A stretch of 64,000 nt of DNA from Fistulifera solaris (taxonomy: Eukaryota; Bacillariophyta; Bacillariophyceae; Naviculales; Stauroneidaceae): contig AP026149.1 in the NCBI GenBank assembly GCA_030295235.1, positions 558,001 to 622,000 on the forward strand, written 5' to 3'. The translations under genes and the position numbers were made by a program. Below, one piece after another: positions 46,026 through 56,621 of the stretch. The notes beneath the pieces were generated by a model, which saw nothing but the letters and a program-made list of their open reading frames with translations, ran no database searches and was not told the origin of the DNA. Positions within the stretch are counted from its first letter, which is position 1. Every line of letters starts with the position of its first letter.

Positions 46026-47292
46026 TTTACACAATTAGGTCAACTTCAAGGAGATGATGCTTAATCAGAATCGATTCTAGACAACAATTTCACTCACCAA
46101 CGGCGAAGACATCTCGAGCATTATGGCATGAAAACGAACACCAGCTAAAACTATCAACATTGTTTCATGACAATGCGTGTGCTGTTTGAGCTTACTATTG
46201 GACCAAATCACATTCGATATAGCTCGCCAGTCATTCTGGTAATCCTATTTTTCGTAGTTTGAAAATTTTTAGATATAAGTCGAAAGCTGCATCTAATCCT
46301 CAAGTTTGAAGACTCCTCGCGACACATCTGAGGTTAGCTTTCAAAAACCTTGTGTCATTTGGAGGCTGGAGCACTGTACGAGACAAATTTCTTCTGTGGG
46401 AAGGCAGGTGCAGTATCGAAAAGGGGCTGAAGTCGTGATCCAAAGACACGCAGCTCGTGAAATCTAGTTTTTGAACAATATCTGGAACGGAAAATCAGTT
46501 TAGTCGGAGCCCCTGTCTGACTACTGAGATGGCCACCGATCGAGCCGTTCCCAAACCATGGTAATAGTTCGTTTAAAATGGATGAGATTCTTCACCTTCC
46601 TTCGCTAAGGATACATGAACGCAAGCACAAACGCAGAAAAAGGACTTGAGGAAAACTAGAAGTTACTAGAGGATGTTTTCTTTGATCAGTATAGCAGCCT
46701 TTTATACCACGCAATGACAACGCCGCAGCATAGATGACGAATTAAATAGCTTCACGGAGTAATGTGATGAACAACCTATCGCAGCTGAGGAAAGCGGTCA
46801 ACAACATGAAACCCGGGCAAAGGGGACGAGTTCATAAAAAGTGTGAGCGGGACTTCCTTGCGCTCCTCTCGCCAAGAAATCCTTCATACTGTAGTTCGAA
46901 CACGGATCGAACCCATAAAAGAAACAGGAGATTGAGAAAAAAAGTAGAATTGGATGACGACTTTCAAGCCTCACTTGCTCAAACAAAGATCAGAACTTAA
47001 ACTTGTCACTTGTCTTCACGAAAGCCGGAGTTTTTCCCGACATTTCTTCAGAAGAAGTCACCAATGAAGTTGTTGCTCATCATTCTCTGCGTTCCATTAT
47101 TTCATACACGCACAGCATCTTACCATGATGTCGCGATTGTCGAGGAAATCCGACAGAGAAAACAGAACTGCCAGTTTTCATCGCTCTCGCTATACGTCTT
47201 GTTGAAGTATTCGACTCTCAATAACGAAGGATCCATTGGACTGAATGGTAAGAAAGGCCTTCCAATCCTTGAACCAGGCATAAATGAGAGTT
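46026..47292. other. Gene-poor stretch, about 1.27 kb
   Basis: Two short open frames are present: 46764-47000 (78 codons, basic, Met-Asn start) and 47010-47309, within which MKLLLIILCVPLF looks like a signal peptide. Neither has recognisable similarity. They may be fragments related to the decayed copy upstream or chance frames. No RNA gene recognised. Confidence 0.35.
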
Positions 47293-49133
47293 TCACTCAA
47301 TTTCGATAACATCTGGCGTGTGTGGTACTACTTGCTGCTTGCACAATAACTTCGGTGTCGAAAGACCCTTGTCGGGGCCAAACCCACCTTCGACTCGAAC
47401 CACCACTATTTCCTCATCGACTTTGTCGCTATCGTCACCGGAGACCAGAGTAGGGCTGTCAAGTGCATCCACGAAGAGTTTCGGGACTCCACCTTGCTGA
47501 ACGGACAAGGTAAACATTGCTTCTTTCAGCATAACAATTTCGCTTTTCAAGAAGCCAAGAACCTGCTCAGCAGTGGAGTGGTTCTCTACTTTCGATGAAA
47601 TCTGTTGTGCCAAGGTACCGCGGAAATAGGCCCGGGGCAACGCCTGACCATACCATTTGCGCGACTTCTTTTCGAGATCTAAAATTTCCATAAGTGCTTC
47701 TTTGACTTGCATATTTCTGTGGACGCGCTGCTCCAAGGACTCTTTGACTCCGGCATTAGTCAAAAGCCAACTCCTGGCATACATATCCGACCGGGACAAC
47801 CATTCCGACCACGTAGCCTTCTTGCGTTCCTCGTATTGGTTTTGTGCGATGATTAATCGTAAGCGCTTGGATTCTTGCTTTCGCGTTCGTTCCGAAAGCA
47901 TCCTCGCTTCGTCCATTTTTCTCGCTTCATCAGTTTCTTCGCGATTGCTAATAATATCCAGCATAACATTTTCACACGTGACTTCCGCCAAAGGAAACGA
48001 TCGTGACAGTTTCCGGATCGACCACAATATTTCGGAGCGATCAGTAAATCCCATGGCCAATAATTCTGCCGTGAGCATGTGTTCGCGTGGATTTTGTGGC
48101 GTAGAATCATGATGCGATGCTGCCGCCGATTGTTGTTGAGGTGTAATTGACGAAGAGCCGTCGTCGTCGTTCCTCGGTTCTGTCTTGACTTTGACTTTCT
48201 TCGATTTCGGGGGCGACCTGGGGCGCGATGATGACTTCTCCTTTTTCGAAGACGGTGTCGGTGAACGGACCGCGTGGACAGAATTTGCGGTCAAATTAGC
48301 TGTATGGGCTTGATTTTGACCGGCTGCGGGTGATGAGGGATTACTTGGGAGAAATCTCACAGTGTCAATAAAAGGTCTAGGTGACAACACGGCCGGAATC
48401 GGACGTTTGCTTGGAGTCGCCGGTTTTGGAGGCAATTTCTTTGCTGTGGATGATTTCTTATTTGCAACAGAGGACTTTGGTGACATTGCCGGAGTGCATG
48501 GACATGGGCATGTGTTTGTAGTTTGTAATTGATTTTGGAGCTGTTGCGCATACGCCTGTATCATGTAGGCTTGGGGGTTCGGGGGTGTCGGAAATTGGGA
48601 AGGAGGTAATGCAACTTGTGCTGATGCAGCAGCAGTATTAGCAGTATTAGCAGCAGTAGCGACAGCGGTAGTATGATGTTGCTGTCCTTGCTGTAATACA
48701 CGAGCTTGTATCCGTTCTTGTACGTTGAGATAGGTTCTAATACCACTCTCTGCGTGGCTGCGTATCGATTGACAGTTCGGAAAATCGTCATACAAAATGC
48801 TGCAAACTGTCGTGATGAACTGTTCCTTGCGTTTATGAAACGATAACTTCAATGGAATGTTCAGCTTACATTCGTAAACAAACGGCATGCGGTAGAGAAT
48901 ACTCAGTATTTGTTTGAGCTGAGCGACTGAAAGGATAGCGACGATGAGAAGGCATTGATTACAGTGAAACTCGGAACGAACATTCCGAATGAACACGAAT
49001 ATTCACATCTATAGTTACCTTGAGGTGTATTAAAGTTTATTATTCGCTTTCCCGTCTCTTCGCCCAGAACTTTATTGAGGAATTTGCGGAGCGTATCCGA
49101 AATCTTGGGGTGGTAAGAAATGGATTCGCTCAT
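47293..49133 (-). CDS. Orphan protein with UBA-like segment and Pro/Ala-rich linker, two exons
   Basis: Exon 1 49133-49019 and exon 2 48926-47293 (intron 92 nt, GT...AG) give an intact 582-residue protein. The N-terminus (ISDTLRKFLNKVLGEETGKRI, then LSILYRMPFVYECKLNIPL) is helical. Residues ~125-310 are low-complexity: Ala/Thr/Gln, then Ser/Pro/Lys. ELLAMGFTDRSEILWSIRKLSR resembles a UBA (ubiquitin-associated) three-helix motif with the MGF signature. A long charged coiled coil follows (MDEARMLSERTRKQESKRLRL), then a C-terminal region with RAYFRGTLAQQISSKV. It may be a ubiquitin-linked adaptor, but this is only suggested by the MGF motif. Confidence 0.62.
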
Positions 49134-49725
49134 GATTGCTGCATTGGCTTCGATGGCTGCTGGGCTTTCCGGGAAGTGATGATAGCGCTGATGAGAAATG
49201 TCTTGCTTCTTGAATCAATAAAGATGTGTCTGGGAAGCTGGTGTCAACACGGCACGCATAAGCTGCGATTGATCAGCATTGCAATAGAGCCTTATTTCAT
49301 TTCCTTTGTCTCGACGAGCGACGCACATCTGCATCCGCGAACGTGGTGGGAGAAAGGTCGCCTACAGTAATTTGTAGAGACAAGTAGAGGTATGGTATAG
49401 AGTGTTGATGGGTTCTTCCAGTGGGTACCGGTACGCGAGCTTTTTCTATACGCGCTTTTCTTCTGGCATCTACGGCCAACACGCCGTGCCGCGCCTCCGG
49501 CCCGCACCTTTGCGTGTCAGCATCTCAACTCATTACAAAGCAACCTACTTGCGCTTGGAAAGACCCTGCTTTCAAATAGCTAGCAGGCAACTCCTTTGTC
49601 TGTTTTAAATTCTACTTGAGCTTTATCAAGCAGCACAGCTGTAAAGTGTGAGATTCTCGCACAAAAAGGCCAGTTACCTACCGACAAACAGCCGATATAG
49701 TACCAAAGCAGAAAATTCGTCTGCC
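49134..49725. other. Divergent promoter between the UBA-like orphan and the ZIP gene
   Basis: About 590 bp. No gene seen; a GTACCGGTAC palindrome lies near 49424-49433, a short relative of the large palindrome at 51588-51618. Confidence 0.4.
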
Positions 49726-50976
49726 ATGAGAATCTTGAGCCTCCACGCCAAGGGCTGCATGACAATGTCGTTGTTGATATTCACGGAAACAGTGACTATG
49801 ACGAATGCTGTATCATTTTGGAGTAAGTTACATCAGCACGGGCGTCATCATGGCTATTATGAAGAAGAGACACAGAGCCATAGCACGATGGCGAGACGCC
49901 GAGGAGTCAGTATCTTCGCAGAAGCGCTCGAAATCGGCACTTGCCTGAGTCCTTTCGATCCGTCCTGCTGGAAACGACAGACGGATTGCTGCAAAGATTG
50001 CTCTCACTGTCTGGATACGCGCGCGAAAGAGAGGGTGTGTTCCTTCCCTCGAGGAGGACACATGCATGATCATTCGCATGCGCACGATGCTGCTTCCGCT
50101 CTCATCGCTACTACACCGTTGGGACTTCCTCTTAATTCATGGAAAGTCATCTTTCAAGCGCTGCTAACAACAATGAACGTGTTGTGCTGGTTGATTCCTT
50201 TGAAAAGCAAAAAGATCTCGCAGAATAAGTTTGCCTTATCCATGGCCAACGCTTTCTCGGGTGGTGTCTTTCTGTCGTTGGCGTTTGGACATTTAATCCC
50301 AGAATGCGTTCACGGATTTGCGAATCTTCCGGAAGAGACACCGTATTTGCTCGTATTAGCCGGGTATCTGTTGATATTCTTTGTTGAAAAGGTAGCCTTT
50401 GACGCGCACGAGATTTTACACGAAATGCAAGGGGAAGGTCATCATCATCACCACTCACACAATCATCAAGTCGTCAACACGAAGGAGAGTAAGCAAGAGG
50501 TGACTCCGGCAGGCAGTGGCAGGGGCGCTGTGATCTTGCTAGGTGCACTTGCCGTGCACAGTGTATTGGAGATGATGGCCTTGGGTCTGGCCAACAATTT
50601 TGGCGACTGCGCGTTGTTAACATTGAGTATTTCACTGCATCAACCGGCCGAATCGATTGCTCTGTTGGTGGCCTTTTTAAAATCGGGCATGCCCGAGGAT
50701 CAAGTTCTGAAATACTTGTCCATTTTTAGTTGCATGGGACCGATCGGAGTAGCGTTGGGAATGGCGGTGAGCGAATATGCCGCACCAATTGTAGATTCGA
50801 TCATGCTGGCCGTTGTGGCGGGTACCTTTGTCTATGTCGGTGCGACCGAAGTCATACCGGAAGAATGGGAAGACGGACATCACAAATGGGCTAAATTCGC
50901 TGCGCTCATGGGAGGAATTGGTAGTATTCTGGTAATTACACAATATACAGCTTCCCTAGGAGGGCACTCCCATTAA
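49726..50976 (+). CDS. ZIP-family zinc/iron transporter
   Basis: An intact 416-residue SLC39-type divalent metal importer. It has a signal-like first segment, then a His/Asp-rich lumenal region with HMHDHSHAHDAAS. Eight membrane helices follow, including NAFSGGVFLSLAFGHLIPEC and the diagnostic paired motif HSVLEMMALGLANNF and SISLHQPAESIALLVAFLKS, whose His/Glu residues form the metal site. A cytosolic His-rich loop (GHHHHHSHNH) sits between helices 3 and 4, as in most ZIPs. The cysteine cluster CWKRQTDCCKDCSHC in the N-terminal region could be an additional metal site. It probably imports zinc or iron at the plasma membrane or from an organelle. Confidence 0.92.
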   Translation: MRILSLHAKGCMTMSLLIFTETVTMTNAVSFWSKLHQHGRHHGYYEEETQSHSTMARRRGVSIFAEALEIGTCLSPFDPSCWKRQTDCCKDCSHCLDTRAKERVCSFPRGGHMHDHSHAHDAASALIATTPLGLPLNSWKVIFQALLTTMNVLCWLIPLKSKKISQNKFALSMANAFSGGVFLSLAFGHLIPECVHGFANLPEETPYLLVLAGYLLIFFVEKVAFDAHEILHEMQGEGHHHHHSHNHQVVNTKESKQEVTPAGSGRGAVILLGALAVHSVLEMMALGLANNFGDCALLTLSISLHQPAESIALLVAFLKSGMPEDQVLKYLSIFSCMGPIGVALGMAVSEYAAPIVDSIMLAVVAGTFVYVGATEVIPEEWEDGHHKWAKFAALMGGIGSILVITQYTASLGGHSH

Positions 50977-51732
50977 CTATGAAATAAATAAGCAATAAAA
51001 GCAAGATAGCAATGTAAAGCTGAATCACTGATAGAAACGTTGTTTTCAAGTATGCGCGATTGGTTGTTTCTCGCAATAATTAGCGGCACGTTAACAGCGT
51101 TGTCTCCCTTTACTGAGGGCACACGCAAAACCCTACGTAAGGCGCGTTGTCTAGCTACCGGGTATACTGCTACGAAACATTCTCTCGTCGTACAAGCGTT
51201 TTACAACATACTCCGCATTAAATTCATCACCATTAGCTTATCCTAACATCATTCGCCAAAGCTATCGAATTTAAATGTTGAAAGTAGCGATAATAGTTTT
51301 TGTCTACCATTTCTACTATAAAAGCAAGCAGTAGGCGGTTTCATGCGACTTTTCCCCGCGACTGCCCCGCGACTGCATTTCAGTCATGAATTAAGTTCTT
51401 GCGAAACTTGACTGCTGATTACCTTCCGTTCATTTGGCGAGCTTGATGGTAAGTCACACATCTGATTTCGTCATTAAAGTGTCGATGTCGATGTCTGAAG
51501 TAATTATTATTCCGGACTATGTGAAAACGGGTGTGACTATGTGACAATACTACATCGATACTTTACTACGCCGCAAGCGGGGTACTTGTACCGGTACGGT
51601 ACGGTACCGTACCGGTACCTTTTGATGACACTCCTCACGGACGTCGGACAGAGACAACGTACAGCCATTTGCATTTTTATGATGCAACAAAAGGATCACT
51701 ATATTCAAGATCATTGATTGAACTGTACAAAA
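50977..51732. other. Gene-less stretch, about 755 bp, with palindrome
   Basis: It holds TTTCAGTCATGA at 51378-51389 and a 31-bp near-perfect palindrome at 51588-51618. Nothing protein-coding recognised. Confidence 0.45.
51588..51618. repeat. 31-bp palindrome of GGTAC/GTACC units
   Basis: Both arms of 15 bases are perfectly complementary around a single unpaired central base (51603). It is built from overlapping GTACC and GGTAC units, with CCGGTAC in each arm. It lies 115 bp before the MYND-protein ATG and could be a dimeric regulator site or a cruciform. Confidence 0.85.
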
Positions 51733-52917
51733 ATGCAAACAACACACCATCAAACATTGACAGAATTGCCTCAGAAGATACAGCAAACAATGAAAGACGC
51801 TACGATGTGCAACTTCATCCGCGCTATGAGGAATTGTTCGGTTGTAGAAGGCGGGCCGTCTTACGAAGGAAAAGATCTGCGGCTTCAAACAGTGCCTTGG
51901 TGCGCTGCGTGTCATAGTCGACCCACCAAGGGCTTACTGTGCTGTGCAAGTTGTCGCACAGCCTGGTACTGCAATAGCACTTGTCAGAAAGCTCACTATA
52001 AATCGCACAAGGAGATTTGTGTGACTGTTGCGCGAAATCTAAATATACTCGATGAACAAGCCGAGCTTCTTCGTAATGCAGAGGAAGCTTATTTTGAAAC
52101 GCAAATTGGAGCCTTTGGTCGGTATCATCCGACGCTGATATACATGGGAGCCCTAAAGGATGTAGTGAAATCGTTGGTTCGGGCCGCCCAAGCGAGCGAA
52201 ATGCAATGCGTTTGGGAAAGAGCTTTCGATTACACCTTGGAACTGCAGCGATTGGATGTTCTCGCACCGTTGGATTCACAAGCTTTGACTGCTTTCATCC
52301 TTTTAAATCTACATCGAGATGATGATGCTTTTGATTTCATTCGGTCCTGGATGCAAACGGATCTTACCGGCCATGAAACTGCCAGAGAGCTAGCAATGCG
52401 ACACGATGGGATCCAAAAAGGCGAGTGGTTCTTTCCGCGCGAGAAAACTCGCGCTATTTGAACATGTTCGAAGTATGCCCAAATGTGGATTATCGATCTG
52501 TCCCTGTAGCATTTTTGGTGGTACTCCTCGTGATCAAATGTCGACTTGTTGCGGCTTATGATGCGACGTGCAAGTCTATCGATTTAGCTCTGGCGACAAC
52601 AGACGGGCAACGTATACAGGAAGTCAAAGAACTAGTGACGGACATGTTGATTAATAAAAAGCTGATGAACATAGTGAGTCAACGAAAGCAAGTTGTGTGG
52701 CTTGTAAATGCGATTCATGGAAACAACGCTATCATGCTCCCTGCTATTCTCAATCCGGAACCGCTGCTTGAAAAGTACTCGCTGAGAAGGTACTCAAGAC
52801 CAAGCTGCTGAAGCGTTTTTCACACTCTTTTATGGAGTTCCGTGCTTAATTCGTATTCCTGGAGTTGAAGCAATGCTCGAGCAACGTTTCGGGAAGAAAC
52901 CGTTCTATACTTTGTGA
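51733..52917 (+). CDS. MYND zinc-finger protein
   Basis: Residues ~57-95 form a MYND finger: CAACHSRPTKGLLCCASC, AWYCNSTCQKAHYKSHKEIC, with seven Cys and one His in the C-C-C-C-C-C-H-C pattern. MYND fingers bind short proline-containing peptides. The rest is alpha-helical (GALKDVVKSLVRAAQASEMQ, LQRLDVLAPLDSQALTAFILL), a TPR-like architecture common in diatom MYND proteins, ending YGVPCLIRIPGVEAMLEQRFG. Two frame changes (near 52443, an A run, and near 52793) separate three collinear parts; the total length is divisible by three at 394 residues. Function is probably protein-protein interaction. Confidence 0.78.
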
Positions 52918-53408
52918 TATTGACAAACAGCTCCTAAGTCCTAATTCAGATTACTCTATTGAGTCACCAGTGCATTGGGTGCTAATTTTGTTGGCGATGC
53001 GGTTGTTCAATTACTTCCTGCGCTGGCCGATGGTGGCTACAAACAATGCAAAGGCAAAATGAACATATAATGAATAATGATTGAAAAAGTACGACTACGC
53101 AATTATGTCTTGATGAGGCTGGTAACATAAAGAACGCTTGCTGTTTCGTCCGTGTAGATCATTATTTTAACGGAGTGAAGAAAAATCATAACCTTTGTGT
53201 TCTAAATCTAGGGATCGCATGTTATACGACTCAAAAGATTGCCTGCGCTCCTGCGGGCTCTCCGTTTGTAATTCGACCGTGCTTTAGGTCACGCGATATG
53301 AAAGGACGAAAAACAATAAATTCAAGCGCATACTGAATCGTAACGCTTATTGCAATAAACCCGTCGCTCGCATTGACTTTTGATTGTTTCATAGCTTTAT
53401 CGTTCACT
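52918..53408. other. Gene-less stretch, about 490 bp
   Basis: 3' flank of the MYND gene and promoter of SLU7. No gene or repeat recognised. Confidence 0.4.
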
Positions 53409-55222
53409 ATGGCTTCTTCAAACGCGGGAATACTAGAGAAGCAACTGCAGCAGGCCCGGCAAGCGGGTACGGCGGCCCCTGCCGTCGATCGTAAAACGGG
53501 GCAGATGATCAATCCACACAACCCCGAATTTTTAACCAAAAAGCCGTGGTATTTGTCAGCTGAGGCCCAAGAGTCTTCTGCACCGACATTAGAGCATCAA
53601 CAGCAACTGGTAGAAAAGTCGGAACTGACTCTTACTCAGGCGGAGGAGTTGTTAGAACAACAACGACAGAAAGAACGATCGTCGAGAGATTTTCGCAAAG
53701 GAGAATGGGTGGAAGCGTTGAAAAGAATAAGTTGCCTTATCGTATTTGTAAAATTGTTCATGTCAACAAAAAACGGGGTGAATATGATTTGGAGTACGAA
53801 GACGGCAGCATTGAGAAGAGCGTCAAACAAAAGAAAGGATCGGAACGCCCTCGCATTCGACACACGAAAGCTGGCAATCGTTCCCTCGATACTAGTGCCA
53901 TGGAAACGTTCGATTCGAAGCGAGATCAATATCATGGCTACGATGCCCAGCGTCATAATGAGGTTGTAACAGCGAAGTTCGAGAAACGCGAAGAGTTACG
54001 AAGGCAGCTAAGGGAAAAGGCTGAAGAAGATACGAAGGAAATGAAAAAGACAGATTCTGATTTCGATGACTCGGATATAGAAAGCGATAATGAAGATGAC
54101 GACGATGACGATGAATTCGCTCAGCGTGATGAAGACGCTAAAGTATTGACGACGAGATTGGCCCGTCAGGGAGGTGTCGGTGGCGCTCAAATGAAAGTCA
54201 CTGCTCGAAATCTTCGTATACGCGAGGATACAGCTAAATATCTGCGTAACCTAGACTTGAACTCTGCATATTATGATCCAAAAAGTCGATCAATGCGTGA
54301 TAACCCAAATCCCGAAATTCCAGCACAAGCCAGTGAATATGCTGGTGATAACTTTGCCAGAGTATCAGGCGATGCCGTGGGCTTGGCGGAAACGCAATTG
54401 TTTGCCTGGGATGCAGCCGAAAAGGGGGTATCGGAGCTTCATCCGCAAGCAAATCCTTCCCAAGCAGAGCTTCTGAAGAAGCAGTTCAAATCGAAAGCGG
54501 CGAATCTGAAACTCGAACAGAAGAAAGCGGTACTGGATAGATACGGAGGCTCGGAGTACTTGGATGGGACAGACGGTTTGGGAGCCGTGAAACAGGATAA
54601 AAAACCTGCAGCCGAAGGCCGGAAGCTTCGTTTTGGTGTCACTACAAAACCTGTTGAGTATGGACCAGACGGGAGACCTGTGGGGGAAAAGAAAGTAAGG
54701 AGGGTCGCTATTCCTTGCAAGTACGAAGAGGATATTTTTATCAATGGACACACTACGGTATGGGGAAGTTACTTTCACAAAGGAGCGTTTCAATGGGGAT
54801 ATAAGGACGATCACTCTCTCATGAAAAACTCGTATTGCACTGGAGAAAATGGCCGCATTGCGAATGATGAAGCGAATGAACAACGATACGGCACGGGTGT
54901 TGCCGGAACGGCTGAACTGGCGCAAGCTCGTGGTATGCTGAAATCGATGCCCCGCAATGAGCGTACTTCGAGCATCCAACAGAAGTCGAAACTGTACGGG
55001 GAAGCAGACGTACATGCTACTTTAGACGAGAAGAAATTAAAAGAGGCGCTTCAGCGTGCTCAAACAGACGAGATCAAGGATGAGAGAAAGCGCAAATACA
55101 ATTCGATGAACGCGGAGGTTGACATTTCGGAAGAAGACATGGAAGCCTATAGACTGACAAAAGAACAGAAAAACGACCCGATGGCGAATATAGGCACTGA
55201 TGAGCTGCTTGATTATAGATGA
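53409..55222 (+). CDS. SLU7: Pre-mRNA splicing factor SLU7 homologue with atypical central segment
   Basis: SLU7 acts at the second splicing step, helping select the 3' splice site. Strong similarity: NPHNPEFLTKKPWYL at the N-terminus, KRDQYHGYD, then the core KVTARNLRIREDTAKYLRNL, NSAYYDPKSRSMRDNP, YAGDNFARVSGDA, TQLFAWDAAEKG, YGGSEYLDG, CKYEEDIFINGHTTVWGSY and SYCTGENG, and a tail with KRKYNSMNAEVDISEEDMEAY. The CCHC zinc knuckle normally found before KRDxxxGY is absent; in its place residues ~98-140 (GEWVEALKK...CKIVHVNKKRGEYDLEYEDG) resemble a Tudor-like fold. The KCCHS motif is KDDHS here. One A appears missing at 53721-53724; with it 604 residues. Confidence 0.9.
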
Positions 55223-55262
55223 ACGACAGCCGTTTACGAAACATTATAAATTGTCCGAGTTG

Positions 55263-56621
55263 TCATTGCATCTCTAGGCGTAACTCCTGCATTTGCTTCT
55301 TTTCTATTTCTACACTCGACTGCAGCTTGACGGCAACCGTGATTTCTATAACTTTCAGTTCGTCACTAACAGCCATCAGTCGATTGACCTTCACTTCCAC
55401 AACGTCACCAGGCTGCAGATCTTCCAGTGCTTCAAACAAGTCCGCTTCTCGATTGATTTTGGTGTTGCCCACTTGAATAATAATGTCACCTATTTCAATG
55501 AGTCCATTTTCTGTTCGCCGTGTTCCCTTAAGACCCGCCGCAGCCGCTGGACTACCAGGTGGGACATCCAGGATCAGGACTCCATTTGTGATGCCCAAGG
55601 ATCGCGCTTGTCTTGATTCCAAATATGAAATGCCGATAATGGGGCGCACGACGCGACCATCCCGAATTAATGTTTCGACAACAAATTTAATGGTATCGCT
55701 CGGTATCGCAAAGCCAATTCCTGAAGATGCCCCGGAAGGTGAGTAGATTGCCGTATTCATGCCGATTAATTTGCCCGATGAATCCAACAATGGCCCTCCG
55801 GAATTTCCTGGATTGATAGCGGCGTCGGTTTGAATGACATTACTGATGGGACGCCCAATAGGAGATCGTACTTCTCTTCCTAAACCACTGACGATGCCTG
55901 TGGTGAGAGTATGATCTAAACCAAAGGGATTGCCGATAGCCAAGGCAGTTTGTCCGACTTTGAGTCCCTTGGAAGTGCCCACAGCAATCGGTTGTAAAAG
56001 TTCCGGCGGAGCATCGACTTTGAGAACAGCAATATCTTTGCTAGGATCGACACCCACAACTTTCGCTTTAAAGACAGATCTCGCTATATTTCCGTTGCCG
56101 AAGGAACTAGAGCCTCGCATAGAAGTGTACGGTATCGGAACATCATTCTTACAGGACTGTTGACAGGCGGCATCCGTTAATATGGCAATCTGGGCGGTCA
56201 AGGCATTCCGCACGACATGATAATTTGTAACAATGTGTCCTTCCTTATCCCACACAAAGCCACTCCCACTTCCCAATGGAACTTCCATAATGTTGGGCGA
56301 AAATTGATCTCTTCGTTCCGTAAATGTGTCCAAGAAGACGACGGACGGCGCCGTCTTTTCGAAAATGGCAATTCGTTTCGATTCGCTTTCCGACAAGGCA
56401 CGCGCAGATTGTGGAACGCTTAAGAGAGACGATACAGCAGGTAGAGAGTATAAGAAGTGTCGACGAGTATTGGAGGATGCGTCGCAGCCTTCCTGATCGC
56501 CGTTACATGCCGAACTTAGTCGGCAAAACGAATGAGGCCGTCGTGAAGTAGAAATTTCGGTCCATGCTAGTGTTTTGTGCGACAGGAGAAGGATTGCGGC
56601 CAATGTAGCAATGAAAATCAT
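55263..56621 (-). CDS. Deg/HtrA serine protease with PDZ domain, plastid lumen
   Basis: An intact 452-residue trypsin-fold protease. Catalytic triad: His in IVTNYHVVRN, Asp in SKDIAVLKVD, Ser in AAINPGNSGGPLLD. The C-terminal PDZ holds GVLILDVPPGSPAAAAGLKG and GDIIIQVGNTKINREADLF. The leader (MIFIATLAAILLLSHKTLAW) followed by a Ser/Arg-rich transit region, then a second hydrophobic patch ending VPQSARALS, fits transport to the thylakoid lumen like Deg1. Deg1 degrades photodamaged photosystem II proteins. A ~30-residue insert with two cysteines (DAACQQSCKNDV) between the His and Asp regions is not usual and could be a redox switch. It ends 40 bp from the convergent SLU7 stop. Confidence 0.92.
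   Translation of the reverse strand: MIFIATLAAILLLSHKTLAWTEISTSRRPHSFCRLSSACNGDQEGCDASSNTRRHFLYSLPAVSSLLSVPQSARALSESESKRIAIFEKTAPSVVFLDTFTERRDQFSPNIMEVPLGSGSGFVWDKEGHIVTNYHVVRNALTAQIAILTDAACQQSCKNDVPIPYTSMRGSSSFGNGNIARSVFKAKVVGVDPSKDIAVLKVDAPPELLQPIAVGTSKGLKVGQTALAIGNPFGLDHTLTTGIVSGLGREVRSPIGRPISNVIQTDAAINPGNSGGPLLDSSGKLIGMNTAIYSPSGASSGIGFAIPSDTIKFVVETLIRDGRVVRPIIGISYLESRQARSLGITNGVLILDVPPGSPAAAAGLKGTRRTENGLIEIGDIIIQVGNTKINREADLFEALEDLQPGDVVEVKVNRLMAVSDELKVIEITVAVKLQSSVEIEKKQMQELRLEMQ

Noticed and set aside
46904-46913. GGATCGAACC (minus: GGTTCGATCC), a tRNA T-loop-like sequence
   Set aside because: The flanking bases do not form a T-stem, and no acceptor, D-arm or anticodon arm can be built around it.
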